Shown in pieces: positions 11,450-23,213 of a DNA stretch of 64,000 bases; the stretch's first letter is position 1; each line of letters begins with the position of its first letter. The stretch is from Sorghum bicolor (lineage: Eukaryota; Streptophyta; Magnoliopsida; Poales; Poaceae). The notes below the pieces were generated by a model. That model saw only the letters and a list, made by a program, of their open reading frames with translations, did not search any database and was not told the DNA's origin. The position numbers and the translations under genes are program-made. Location of the stretch: positions 51,398,629 through 51,462,628 of the forward strand of contig NC_012878.2 in NCBI RefSeq assembly GCF_000003195.3, given 5' to 3'.

Positions 11450-13324
11450 ATGGGCTCTCTTCTCGCCAGGACTGGCGTCCTGCCATGGCTCCAGGCCAAG
11501 ATTGTTGATCCCGTGCTGCAGGTCATTAGAAGGTAGGGACCCTCACTCCCATCTGCTGCACTTGTTCTCCCAATTGCTTCATTTCAGTCGTAATAATAGT
11601 TACTAATGCATCCGGCAGAGGAGCATTTCATGTGTCTGTCCAACTGCTTATTTCCTTCAATTAAGTAATACGGTGTATCACTACACTATCTACTATTAGC
11701 ACCCGTTCTGCCGTTCAGCTCTACAGTAGATACTTAGATAGCTTATTGAGGTTCCCCTTAAACAATCTCTGTTGATTTTGGTATTCAGCTTGGCAGTACC
11801 CTTTTAGAAAAGGGAATATATTAATATCCATGTCTTCTCCATTTGCTTCTTGAATGGGGTTGTTGACAACCTTCTGTTGGAATGCCGTGCAGGGGAGCAG
11901 AACCCAAGCAGCTGGCCTTCTCTGCTGCCCTTGGTGTCACGATTGGGATCTTTCCAATATGTGGTAAGGAGCTCCCTAGTATATGCATTTCATTGTCCTA
12001 CTTTCTTACTATCATGCAACTAAAGCATGACCCATCTTTTCTATTCTTCTCTCTTTTTTTTTAGAAGGCATGATTCATTCTTATTCTCAAAGTTTGCAGT
12101 GACTCGTGTTGGTATTCTGTCAAATGACTTCTGGTTCTTAATTCATCCCAACCATCATGTTATTGCTTGTAACCTGTATGGGAAATTGGAAGGACAAAAA
12201 GAAAACCCCCATTTTTTTTTTGCTCTGGCACACCTATAAGTACGGCATAATTAAATCAACTCTAAAAGTTTCCCAAAATTTCAATGGTAACCATGCTCAA
12301 TCATGCCTGCAAACCAATCCGGCAGTCATGCTTAATCAACAATCCTGCATTATATCTATGTTGCTGTGTAACAGGAAATGGTAACCATTATATCAATCGG
12401 CTATCCAGCCATGTTGAAATGTTCCTCAAAGCATCATCACTTATACTTGAGCATTTTGTGATTTCAGGGACCACTGTTATTCTTGGTGCTGTTGCTGTAG
12501 CAATGTTGGGAAGTCGTTGCAATGCTGTTACTGTTATGGTTCTAAATTTGGCCGCCACTCCAATTGAGCTAAGGTACACGCAGTAATCTCCTGGTGGCCA
12601 AAGCCATACCTGATTCCCTACCAAGGTCTCAAGTCTCTGTGAGTTCATTGCATAGATCAGGCTTGGATTCTAGTAGTATACTAGTGACTGTCACACCGCT
12701 GAGCTCTATTGAGTCTAATTCTGCCCTGCGTCAGTGATCTACTTTCTTTTACTTTATAATTCAACTGACACATACTTTTGATATGAATAACCAACTGTAC
12801 AACAGTGGTGTAGGCTTATAATCCATCATGTTTTTAATTCATTCGTAGTCGTAGCTATCTGATGAATTTTTCAGTTCACCAGATTCTCTCTTTCTGGTTT
12901 CAATATGTTTGGCTCTGCTAATTGCTTATCCCTTTTTCTGCAGCTTGATCATCCCTTTCTTGCGTTTGGGGGAAACCATCACTGGCAGTGGGCACTTCCC
13001 TTTGACTGCCGACGCATTGAAGAATGTTCTCACTGGTCATGCATCAAAGGATGTGCTACTGAGCATCGTCCATGCGGTTAGTGAACAGCCTTTCTGCAAT
13101 CGGTCCTGCTCATTCATAGGATAGGAGCACTATTTTATTCTTGCTTTGCTGCAACATTGACATAAGACTACTGCTATTGTCGACAACAGATGCTGGGTTG
13201 GCTTATTGCTGCACCATTTGTACTGGCCGTGCTGTACGCTGTTTCGTTCCCTTGTTTCAAGGTCCTGGTCAACAGGTTTGGCGGCATTCCTTCGAGCCCC
13301 AGGACCCCGATCAAGGCAGTGTAG
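11450..13324 (+). CDS. DUF2062 domain membrane protein
   Basis: Five coding exons with coherent phases: 11450-11532, 11893-11963, 12468-12573, 12944-13076 and 13190-13324, giving 175 residues. All junctions are GT..AG. The start MGSLLARTG was chosen because an in-frame TGA lies directly upstream (11447-11449) and the downstream sequence matches the family. The protein has the DUF2062 signature: GAEPKQLAFSAALG, then hydrophobic stretches with a GIFPICGTT motif, NLAATPIELS, and a last membrane segment near LGWLIAAPFVLAVLYAVSF. It is small and almost wholly membrane-embedded; its biochemical role is not established and I do not assign one. A GC-rich leader with a possible non-coding exon ending at 11246 lies upstream. 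If that donor is instead joined to the AG at 11468-11469, a longer N-terminus in frame with an upstream ATG is possible; I think this less likely. Confidence 0.88.
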
Positions 13325-13734
13325 CTAGTGTGGCATGCCGAATGCTCCTGAAATTGTGTACACCAAATTCTTTGTGATGCCATTGGGTTGAGAATTTGAG
13401 ATGGGTTCCGGCATCATGTTGCTCGGTCATCCCAGGCACTGACGAATAAATACGACTTCAGAGGCATGTGTCCTCTGTAATTCTGTATGCTGACTTGGTA
13501 ATCATAGAGATGTGTATTTATGAGTTTACGAAGTCTTATAAATAAAGCTAGGAAGCACAAGGGCACGGACCACTGTGCCGTTCTTCCCGTTGTACGGCGT
13601 GGGCTGTGTTCAGGTGAATTTCTGTAGGCACTGTACATGCTTGTAGGAATTCAGAGCCAGCTCTTTCCAATTTGAATCATAGGTTTTCAGTGGCAAGGTA
13701 ACCTAGTGCTTAAGAATCCTACTAAAATGTGCTC

Positions 13735-13873
13735 GCATGTTCCAAGTTATAAGATATTTTGATTTTTCTAGATATAAATTATTTATTATATATCTAGATA
13801 TAGTATATATTTTCATAACAAAAACTATATATCTAAAAAAGCTAAAACAGCTTATAATTTGAAATGGAGGGAG
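13735..13873. mobile_element. Stowaway-like MITE remnant
   Basis: The right end AAATGGAGGGAG is followed by TA (13874-13875); the left end near 13735 (GTTCCAAGTTATAAG) is degraded. The body is partly self-complementary. It lies about 400 bp downstream of the DUF2062 stop codon. Confidence 0.6.
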
Positions 13874-13875
13874 TA

Positions 13876-15340
13876 CGTAATATTGGTGAATACACATTTA
13901 AGCTGTTTAAGTGTTCGCTTTAGTTAAACAATAAAACAGAAATGCTCCCAGTTTAGAAAACTATACCTTTGCAAAATGCTTTAGAAGTTGTAATATGGAA
14001 GCCCCACTCTTATATTTGTATTACATTGTAAATAATCTACCATAAGCATTTACTTGTCATATAGGTGTCACCAAATCCGATTCCTACAACTATTTTGCCA
14101 AAAAGAGTGGAGGTACCTAATAAAAACCACTCAACTCTCATGGGGAGAAATACGGCTACATGTGATACAACTTCTTGCAACGTTTTTAATGATACAGTAT
14201 CAATTAAAAAAAATGCCACATGTCCTTATTTTCCTCATCAAGGATATTCAAGACATATAATATGTTACATCTTCTACTTTTCTACAAAGGGTTTTTGAAA
14301 AGATATACATTATTCCTCATATTTTTCCCATTGGTCTTTTTGGGAGGTTATTCCCATTATGATCCACAGATCATATTATTGTTCTCGAAAGTCGTTTATG
14401 AATGTTTTCTCACGGGGCCTTCTCGCATGAGTTTATAAAAAGACAACATCAAATATATTTTATATTATTTTCCCTTGATTTTTCCATTATGTATTATAGG
14501 AGGTTTAACATCGTACCAACATATCATATTTTTTGAATAGCTTTGTTCGAGTTTTGATATTATCAAATTTTTTCTCACATGAGTTTTTAAATGAGATACC
14601 AATGACACAATGACTTACAAATCACATCTTAAACTTGCTTATGGTCTTTGTATCTCCAATAGTGTAATATAGTATGCAAAAATAACCCTATAACCCACCT
14701 TGACCACCACCCAAGATAACGTACGCTTATGGTTACCGCTTGATAATGAAAATGGATGATGGTCTTAGAAACTATTTTATAGCTTTCATAATTTATTTCT
14801 TTGTAAACTCTGACACGTGATGACTTATTACATATAGTGTGTGATACATTATGTTTGTTTTCTTAATTCGCGACATCCATTCTTTAACTATAGTTAATAT
14901 CTTATTATACTTATTATTCATGATATACATATAAACTTGAATTTATGTGTGATTATGAGGTACCATTATTAGAACTTATAGCACCCGCTAGCCATCTGCA
15001 ATCCGTTACCTTAAGACTAATCTGGTACAGCCCTATACGTTATTTAGCACCTTGCCACCCGAGCTGAATTGCCTTTTGTATCTTTGAAACACCATGGATC
15101 AGGTCAATAAGATCGACTAACGAAGCAGAAGTGGATCCAAACAACGTCTTATTAATTAGAATCATGCATGGATAGCTTCTGCACTGTATGATGGGCTCAC
15201 TGAGGTTGAAACCGGTGGATCACTTACTACCGGAGCTGAACTGCCTCGTTTCTTTGAAACACCATTGATCAAGTCATCAAGATCGAATAACCAAGCAAAA
15301 ATTAAGAATCAACACCACTGTGTATGACAGTCTTGTACTA
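13876..15340. other. Intergenic, no gene recognised
   Basis: AT-rich sequence between the DUF2062 gene and the auxin carrier. Short open frames on both strands have no recognisable domain. Two loosely similar stretches near 15080 and 15250 (TTTGAAACACCAT followed by GATCA) look like an old diverged duplication. Confidence 0.5.
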
Positions 15341-15348
15341 GATGGCAC

Positions 15349-15595
15349 TAAGGATGAAAACGGTCGGAAACGGAATTACAATGTAGAAAACGAAAGCGGT
15401 CGGTACGGAATATTTCTATATTTTAGCAATTAAAGAGTACAAAAAAGAATAAAAATGGTTGTGAAACCAACTGAAACTGACAATTTTTTATGTTTGACAA
15501 AATTCAAAAACGGTTTCATAATATAGAAAACGATATCATAATGTAGAAAACGAAAACGGTCGGTACGAAATATTTCCGTTCCGTTTTTATCCTTA
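15349..15595. mobile_element. hAT-type MITE
   Basis: A 247-bp element with inverted ends (TAAGGATGAAAACGG at left, CCGTTTTTATCCTTA at right) flanked by a perfect 8-bp duplication, GATGGCAC (15341-15348 and 15596-15603). An 8-bp duplication is diagnostic of the hAT superfamily. It lies 260 bp downstream of the auxin carrier stop codon. A second, broken copy in opposite arrangement is at 45307-45530. Confidence 0.92.
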
Positions 15596-15855
15596 GATGG
15601 CACGTACCATGAACCGAACAACCTAAAACAACCATGTGCAAACAACCAACACAAAGGAAGTGACACTCACAACACCTACTAATAATGTATCAAAGCCACG
15701 CGACAAATGCAAGTCCAGCTATCTCGGGTCAGTGAACTCACAAGCTGCTCCACTACGTTGTACACTCCTAGAAAGGCTTTGCATTGCACCGCCCGGGAAT
15801 GTCCCCGTTTACGGTCGTTAGCCGCCTTTGGCACTCCAAATTAACGCTCGCTACT

Positions 15856-18800
15856 TCAGTGATGCGGCGGCGCCGGCAACGGCGACCCGGCGTGCGTCTT
15901 CGTCGGGCACTGGTAGCACTTGGCGAAGAGCCCGAACGTGTCGATCTGCTTGACGAAGTTGGTCACGCTGGCCCAGCCGCCGAGGCCGAAGCCGACCACC
16001 AGCACCCACGCCACCACGAACGCGTTCAGCACGAACATCCCCGACCAGCTCGGCAGAAACGACGGCGGCTTCTCCGCTGCATTCTGTTGCATCGCATCCA
16101 AGAAAGCGATCATGAAAAGTTAGCATCCACCCGGCCGGCAAAAACGACGACGAATTTTAGCTAGACACTGGCAGATCGACGACGACACACACGCTTACCA
16201 GTCTGGCGGACGCGGAGCGGTACGTGAGCATGTGGGCGAGGGCGGGGATGATGTAGACGGTGAAGCTGACGAGGAGCGCGCCGACGGCGGAGTTGATGGG
16301 CCCGAAGAAGGGGAAGATGATGGCGAGGAACCAGACGGGGACGACGATGGGGAGGCGGACCAGCGCGCGGAGGAAGACGCTCGGCGTCTCGTGCATGCCC
16401 ACCGCCTTCTCCCACACGAAGAAGAGCGGGGTGCACGCGAACCCGAAGGTGATGAACTGGTGGATCAGCATCAGCACCACCGCCGCGTCGCGCCACGGCG
16501 TCCTCGGCAGCAGCGAGAAGGCGTTGGAGTGCGTCAGCAGCTGGTCGCCGAACGCCCAGTACATGGCCGCCGCCGACGGCAGCGTCAGCGTGAACACGTA
16601 CACCGTCGCCAGCAGGTAGATGTACTTGAACCTGCGAGGCTTCCACATCGCGTGCATGATCTCCCTGCAAAATATGTAATCATGATAGGGAAGAAGTTCT
16701 TCGCATCCGCATCAGAGAGCAAAACAGTTTTCTAAAGCCGCAAGTACTTGATTCATGCATTATACAAAGATATCAGAAAATGATTTGGTATAACATATAA
16801 AGTGAGAATCGGTACTTGGAATTAACGTACTAGACGCCCTTTTCCACACATGCGTGCAAATAATTTATGGACGACTTTTACGCTTGATTGAACGATAAGC
16901 CATCAAGTTGGGGAAAAAGGTATGTAGTGCTTCTCCTAGTCAGTATATTTTGAAAGAAAGAACGAGACATGAAGAATCTCTCCAACTATAACAACATCAT
17001 TGAGCTGGATACGAGCGCCTCCAGTCAGATTAGCAGTGGGGGGCCCGACAAACATGGCCAAATGAAGCAATTATCGACTAAACTAAACACCTAACATTCA
17101 CAAGTGATGGATGGTCTCATACTACAGTAATGAAAACCGTCATATCACTCTGAAAGCAAGAGAAATGATGGAATTGTTTCAGGCAAAGGATGGTCACAGA
17201 CAGGGTCAGGGACTCAGGGTTGCTAATAACTGTAAGATTGGCAGACAAGCAGGCATTTAGATTCCAAGTTTGGGGTTAAATTGTCAGAGTAGACCATTGA
17301 GACTTCCTCTCCACTAACCAAAGGTTATCACCAATAAAGGATAGATCAGAATCATGAGGTACTGTATTGTCGCAATCCGATACAGACCTTACCACCCTCG
17401 AATGGGGGGCAGCAGGACGGAATTAGTTCAGCTGATGTGAACTCAGCACTATCTGAATTCAAACCAGTCCACATCGCCCAGCTTCTGGAAATAACAGTTG
17501 CTTACCACTACAGAAAGCAGCTGAGGATTTTTAAGGTATACGTAAAAGGACTCCATAACAACCGGACGGACAATTGATCTGATCAACAGCGTGTGTAAAC
17601 GAAGATTATCTATCAAAATTTACTGTAATCATCACGCGGCAAAGGAGCAGGTGTTGTTATTCTAAGCGCCGCACGTAATGAGCAACGGGAATAAAGGATT
17701 GTTCACTAGAAGGGATATTGAAATGCATGGTGGATGGATGGTTACTTAGCATTAGACCTTGGATATATAGGGGAATGTAGGGGTTGATCACAAGAGCTTA
17801 GTGGGTATGCTGCATTTCTGTCGTCTGACCAATTGTTTGACGATAACAAAGTAAAGGTGCCTTCCACCAACCGTGAATCTTTTTCTACTAGTACTTGGGA
17901 TCTGCTTTGATTTCATCTACAAGAATGTTTTTTTTCCCCTACTAACTAGTGACTCCTATCATCTTATTAGCACTAGAAAATATTTCCTGTACTGTACTGG
18001 TGAAATTAACGTCAGATAACAAACAACGAAGACTGTAATGGTTGCCGCATTCAGATTACAGCAGATGAGTCGTCGTCGTTTGATGAGTACTTACACAGTG
18101 ATGGCATGGCCACCGAAAGTGTAGAGGATGTTGGTGGCGCCGGTGAAGTAGGGCACGAGCTTGTTCGGGCCCGAGTGGGTGACGCCGTCGACCTGTCCGG
18201 AAGGACGACAATCACTGTAAGCTCATCACGTACGGCCGTGTTGGCATGCAAATGATTGGCGCCATGAATGAGCTAGCGACGCCGACGGGCCGGGATCGGT
18301 GGGTGCGCTCACCTGGCCGTGGACGGCGGCGGCGATGGTGAGGTACCAGGCGGTGTAGGTGGTCATTCCGAGGCCGAGGAAGGACCAGACGCGGTAGTTG
18401 TGGAAGGAGGGGATGAAGACGGTGGTGGCGCAGCACGCGCCGAAGATGTACGTCCACGTCCGCTTGTCCAGCCGGTCGTTGATGTAGTAGATGTTGCTGC
18501 GTTCATCCGTCCGTCAGAGACACGTTTGCACTAATAACAAGTGCTATATATATTGACAGAGATGCATGGGAGAAGAAATCTGCTGTTGACTGACCTTGCG
18601 CAGGCGATCAGCTGGATGACCGTGCCGAAGAGCAGGAACGTGCAGTTGAACGCGAGCCCGGCGGCCTTCCAGTACGGGCCCAGCAGCCCGTCGAGAACTT
18701 CGAACCACTGGTGGTCAACGGCAGGGAAAACAATTAATAAATCACTTCTTTGTTCAGTGGCATACATGGATGCAATGCATGCGTGTACATGTGTAAACAG

Positions 18801-19690
18801 GTGCATGCCGGTGCTCTGAACAATAAGTTCAGAGTTTGAGAGGGAGAAGAAATGGGCTTAGCAAAGCGGCTTTCCGCTGCACAAGCAACACTACTCATCA
18901 CTCACTCTGTGCCCGGAAATTCCACGGCGCACATCATCGATCGATCCAATTCCCCCCCACCCCCACCCAGCCGCGCAAAAAGCAGGCAGGCGTGCAGGCG
19001 ATGGACTTCACTCACGAAGGCACGCGAAAACCGTGTGCCGGAGAAGCCGGCGAGAGACTAGAGCGAGCGAAACGAAACTGAAAGCCTGAAACGGTTGCGG
19101 AGACGACGACGCATGGGAGAGAGTGGAGTGCGTGGGCTGGGCGGCGGCGGCGGCGGGGGAGGGAGGACGCGACGCGACCGACCTGGATGACGTGGTTCTT
19201 GAAGCTGACGCCTTCCTTCTCCTTGCGGGCGCGGTACTCGACGTAGAGGACGCTGATGAGGTAGGCGGTCCAGCTGCCCATGAGGCCGTAGAAGACCTGC
19301 AGCAGCACGCCGGAGACCATGCCCAGCTGCGAGAACGAGTACGGCAGCGTCAGCAGCACCTGCGCCACCTGCGAACCAACACACCGGCGGTTGATTCTTC
19401 TCTACTCTTCTAAAGCACCGCGTGGGCGGGCGCGATCCATGCAAAAAAACGGCCGCAGCGCGCGTGCGTACCTGGTTGGAGGCGCAGCTGAACCAGGCGT
19501 CCCAGACGGAGCCGCCGTGCCAGAGCAGGCTCTTCATGCTGAACTTGCCGCCGCCGCCGTGCTGCTGCTGCAGCTGCTCAGCGTCGTCGCCGCCGACGAC
19601 GCCCATGGCGGCGCGCACCTCCCCGGCGTCCTTGCCGTTGCCGACGTCCGCCGCCACGATGGCGTCCTCCGCCTGCTCGCCCGGCACCAT
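15856..19690 (-). CDS. AUX1: AUX1/LAX auxin influx carrier
   Basis: Seven coding exons read on the minus strand: 19472-19690, 19183-19368, 18595-18707, 18313-18496, 18095-18192, 16199-16664 and 15856-16083. Phases are coherent and give 497 residues, close to plant AUX1/LAX length. AUX1/LAX proteins are plasma-membrane proton/auxin symporters of the amino acid/auxin permease family. Seen here: a hydrophilic N-terminus starting MVPGEQAEDA, the conserved WHGGSVWDAWFSCASNQ at the first helix (about residues 57-73), LLTLPYSFSQLGM, FKNHVIQWFEVLDGLLG, NIYYINDRLDKRTWTYIFGA, FTGATNILYTFGGHA and the C-terminal FGLGGWASVTNF followed by a Cys-containing tail. No frame lesion is visible. It is closest to the grass AUX1/LAX1 group as I recall it; orthology to a particular paralogue needs a tree. 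The largest intron (16665-18094) holds no recognised element. Confidence 0.95.
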
Positions 19691-20217
19691 CGTCCCTCGC
19701 GTCGCGGCCCTCCCTTCGTCCCCCAGCTAGCCGCGCGTACTGCAACTGAACCCCGAAGCGCCGGAAGCGCGCGCGTTTTGCTGCAGAAACACACAAGGAG
19801 CTAGCAGAGACCGGCCGGGAAGGCAGCGGAACGGAACGACGGGCGCCCACAGGTTGTCGTGGGAGCTGGGGAAGTAAATAGTGGGATGGACGTTGGCTGG
19901 CGACGGCTGCGCAACGCGCCGGCGAAATTTACTGCACTGCGGAAGCCTTCTTGCAGTTGCAGTTGCAGGCAGGCGGCGCGGGAAGAAGAGCGGCGGCGGA
20001 AGCGCAGAACTCGCAGAGAGAGAGAAAGACAACAGAGGGGGAGCACGGCACAGTTACTCCGCCGCGCGCTTTACAGGATCCTGGCAGTGGCAGCTCTCCC
20101 GCCCCGAGCCCCCGACCTCTTCCTGAAAGAGGCCGACCCGACGCGGTACGGGTGCGTGTTTTGGACGACCTGGCGCAGAGAATTTAGGTGCGAGAGGGAA
20201 GCACATGACACACACAC

Positions 20218-20225
20218 TTTTTATA
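20218..20225 (-). promoter_or_regulatory. Candidate TATA box of the auxin carrier
   Basis: TATAAAAA on the minus strand about 530 bp upstream of the ATG at 19690. Transcription would start near 20190, implying a GC-rich leader of about 500 bp. Supported by position and sequence only. Confidence 0.45.
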
Positions 20226-20457
20226 GCGTTGGAGCTTTGAGAATGGAGACCCGCCGTCGTCACTGTCACTGCCCCACGCGGCCTTCATTCCTCGGCTGCT
20301 GGCACCTGCCATTCCTTTGCACCATTTTCGTCGTTACTGTATTCTCTGTGGGCTGTGCCAGCCTGCCACATCTTTGTTCACTGGCTACTGCCCACTGGCG
20401 TGACCATAATTTGCCACCAACGTTCACCTAGGACTGCCCACTTATAAGTAATACTAA

Positions 20458-20700
20458 GGTCTTGTTTAGATACACCCAAAATTCCAAAACTTTATAAGAT
20501 TCCCCATCACATCGAATCTTACGGCACATGCATGAAGTATTAAATATAAATAAAAAGAATAACTAATTGCACAGTTTACCTGTAAATCACGAGACGAATC
20601 TTTTAAGCTTAGTTACTCCATAATTAGACAATGTTTGTCAAATAAAAATGAAAATGCTACAGTGTTAAAATCCAAAAACTTTTTGCATCTAAACAAGGCC
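20458..20700. mobile_element. Tourist-like MITE (GGNCTTGTTTAGATAC subfamily)
   Basis: Begins GGTCTTGTTTAGATACACCC, ends TTGCATCTAAACAAGGCC, with TAA on both sides (20455-20457 and 20701-20703). It lies about 230 bp upstream of the auxin carrier TATA candidate. Its closest relative in the window is the nested copy at 52519-52772. Confidence 0.9.
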
Positions 20701-20759
20701 TAACTTATATATGAATTTTTTATACATAAAAAAGAAAAATACAATAATCTAACATATTA

Positions 20760-20997
20760 CTCAATCCATCCCAAATTATAAGACGCTTGACTTTTTTGCC
20801 ACCAAGTTTGACCGCTCATCTTATTTAAAAGAAAATCTGTGTATAATATCACTTTTTTGTCATGACTTGGTTTATTAATAAAATTTCTTCAAGGATGATT
20901 TAAATTTAACTATGTTTGCACAATTTCTTTAAATAAGACGAGTGATCAAACTTAGGATAAAAAAAATCAAACGTCTTATAATTTAGGATGAAGGGAG
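20760..20997. mobile_element. Stowaway-like MITE
   Basis: Starts CTCAATCCATCCCAAATTAT and ends with the inverse TAATTTAGGATGAAGGGAG, flanked by TA (20758-20759 and 20998-20999). Confidence 0.82.
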
Positions 20998-21107
20998 TAT
21001 AATAGAAAAGTGTATAGGCATAGAAACATAAATCATAGGAAAATGTGTAGGAAGGGCTAACTTATCATTCTACCTCCTCCATACACAATAAAATATTCTT
21101 TGAGTTA

Positions 21108-21374
21108 CTCCCTCCATCCTAAATTATAAATTGTTCTAACTTTTTAAAAAGAGTTAAAACATTTCAAGTTTGACAAAAAAATATAGAGAAAATTCTAAAG
21201 ATTTATGAAATTAAATAGGTATGCTATAAAAATATAATTAATGAAGAAACTAAAGATACTTATTTGGTATCATTAAATGTTATTATTTTATTATATAATT
21301 TGGTCAAACTTGAGATATTTTGACTCTTTAAGGAAGTTAAAATAACTTACTATATAATTTAAGGGCAGAGGGAG
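21108..21374. mobile_element. Stowaway-like MITE
   Basis: Starts CTCCCTCCATCCTAAATTAT and ends TAATTTAAGGGCAGAGGGAG, flanked by TA (21106-21107 and 21375-21376). The two arms are largely complementary. Confidence 0.85.
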
Positions 21375-21376
21375 TA

Positions 21377-22030
21377 GCTCTTATAACACCGTTTGACCTT
21401 CACTTAGATGTCTCTTGGCCTTAGACTTATGATTTGGCTTGCTGGTTCCGTGCTGGGCCATGGGGTGAGCCTTGCTAGTTTAGCTTTAATCATCCTTTCC
21501 TAGCCAAAATAGTGTAGAGCTTATTGTTTTTCTTTTAAAAGAAATCCTGGTAGCTAAAATGAAATGATGAAGTCATACATGGAAAATGTAGCAGCATCTT
21601 ACTATTACGAAATTGGAGGTTTAAACAAATGCTCCAAGTTAATGGCCATGAGACATGCATGTATGAAAAAGAAAAATGGGTAAATTCTAAAAAATTATAA
21701 AACTAAGACCTTACATCAATTTGGTAAACTCTAAAGTAATACATATATAGAGAAAGGGAGAAAAACATACTTCATAAGCAAAATAATCATTGTAATAACA
21801 GGAATAAAAGAGAGGAGAAGATAAAACAAAGATAATTCTAAACCATAGCTAGATGCCATTGGAGATTATTAGAGAGAGGGAGGAATAACAAGACAAGCAC
21901 TAATTTACATCATTAATTAGCTACGTGTATTGTGAAGACCAGTTAGGATGTTGTGTAGAAAAAAACCATAACAATAATAATGAGAACAAGTAGAGGGAGA
22001 AAATTCATTAGAATTGGCTCAACTTAAATA
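21377..22030. other. Intergenic, no gene recognised
   Basis: AT-rich spacer between two Stowaway-like MITEs; no coding or repeat structure stands out. Confidence 0.4.
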
Positions 22031-22289
22031 CTCCCTCCATCCCAAATTATAAGTCATTCCAAGAATCTTAGAAAGTCAAAGCACCTCAAGTTTGTCCAAA
22101 TTTATATGGTAAGATAATAACATTTATGATACCAACTAAGTATCATTAGGTTCTTCATTAGTTATATTTTCATAATATATCTATTTGATATCGTAAAACT
22201 TTATAATATTTTCTATAATTTTGGTCCAACTTGAGATGTTTTGACTCTCCAAGATTCTTGTAATGACTTATAATTTGAGATTGAGAGAG
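22031..22289. mobile_element. Stowaway-like MITE
   Basis: Starts CTCCCTCCATCCCAAATTAT, ends ATAATTTGAGATTGAGAGAG, flanked by TA (22029-22030 and 22290-22291). Similar to the copy at 21108-21374, with a more diverged right end. Confidence 0.8.
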
Positions 22290-22291
22290 TA

Positions 22292-22881
22292 GATGACTAT
22301 TATGTATATCAATTGTGAGCTTAAAAAAGGTAGATTGTAAACCACCCTTCCCTCTCATGCTCGTCCTGAACTATGTCGAGCCGTGATGCGCACAGGCTTG
22401 ACCGGTTAGCTAGCTAGACCGTCACATGAGTGGTGGTGGTAGCTAGAGAGGGGGGAGAAAATGATGACAAAGCGAAGTCAAATAGGAAGAATTTCTCTCT
22501 CTCTCTCTCTTTATAATAATGACACTCAAAATAGTGCTTCAAATCTGATATATCTCAAAAAAAATAAAGGCTAGTATAAAAGATTGACAACAAATACATA
22601 AAACGACTTTGAAAAATAATACATCAAAAACCAAATCAATCAGTCGTCTTCTATATAGACTTAGACTTAAGAATGTGTCACACTAGTCACCCATCAGTGG
22701 TGGTCCATGTCAATGAAGAATGAGCTGTCCGATACATTGTGCGACATGACCGAAACCACCTTAAGTCTTGTGACAAGCTTGTGTACCTCGTGTCCCAAAT
22801 TCAGGAACATGTATCTTCCGATCCATTATACATTTCTACTAGTGACCTTTTACGGTGTAGCGCACCATGCATGGATATATA
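22292..22881. other. Intergenic with a TC microsatellite
   Basis: No gene recognised. A (TC)n tract occupies about 22494-22511. Confidence 0.5.
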
Positions 22882-23210
22882 GGGCCTGTTTGATAAAGCT
22901 CACAATAGCTTCATAAGCTGTTGTGAGCTGTTTTTTTTTTGCTAAATACTTATTTCCAAAACAGCTTTATGAGTGAAGCTGTTTTTCCCCTCCTCTCCCA
23001 AAAACATAAGTTGGATGAAGCTAAAAAAAAAGTAGCTTATTGCAGCTTCTCCCTCATTTCTCTCTCTCAACTATGCATGAAGTAGTTGGTGAAGCTATTT
23101 TGCCAAACATTTTTTCCAAAACAGCTTAGCTTCATCTAGAAAGTCACTCATGAAGCTATTTTCTAAAAAAACAGCTTTACTGGTGAAGTTGAGCTATGCC
23201 AAACAGGCCC
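22882..23210. mobile_element. MITE with GGGCCTGTTTG ends
   Basis: Starts GGGCCTGTTTGATAAAGCTC and ends GAGCTATGCCAAACAGGCCC, with ATA on both sides (22879-22881 and 23211-23213). The body has many AGCTT/AAGCT motifs in inverted order. A second full copy with the same flanking ATA is at 53534-53840. The superfamily is uncertain; the 3-bp flank favours PIF/Harbinger. Confidence 0.8.
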
Positions 23211-23213
23211 ATA

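Noticed and set aside
15856..19690. Plus-strand frames across the auxin carrier locus
   Set aside because: They are antisense or shifted readings of the carrier exons and their GC-rich flanks, with biased composition.
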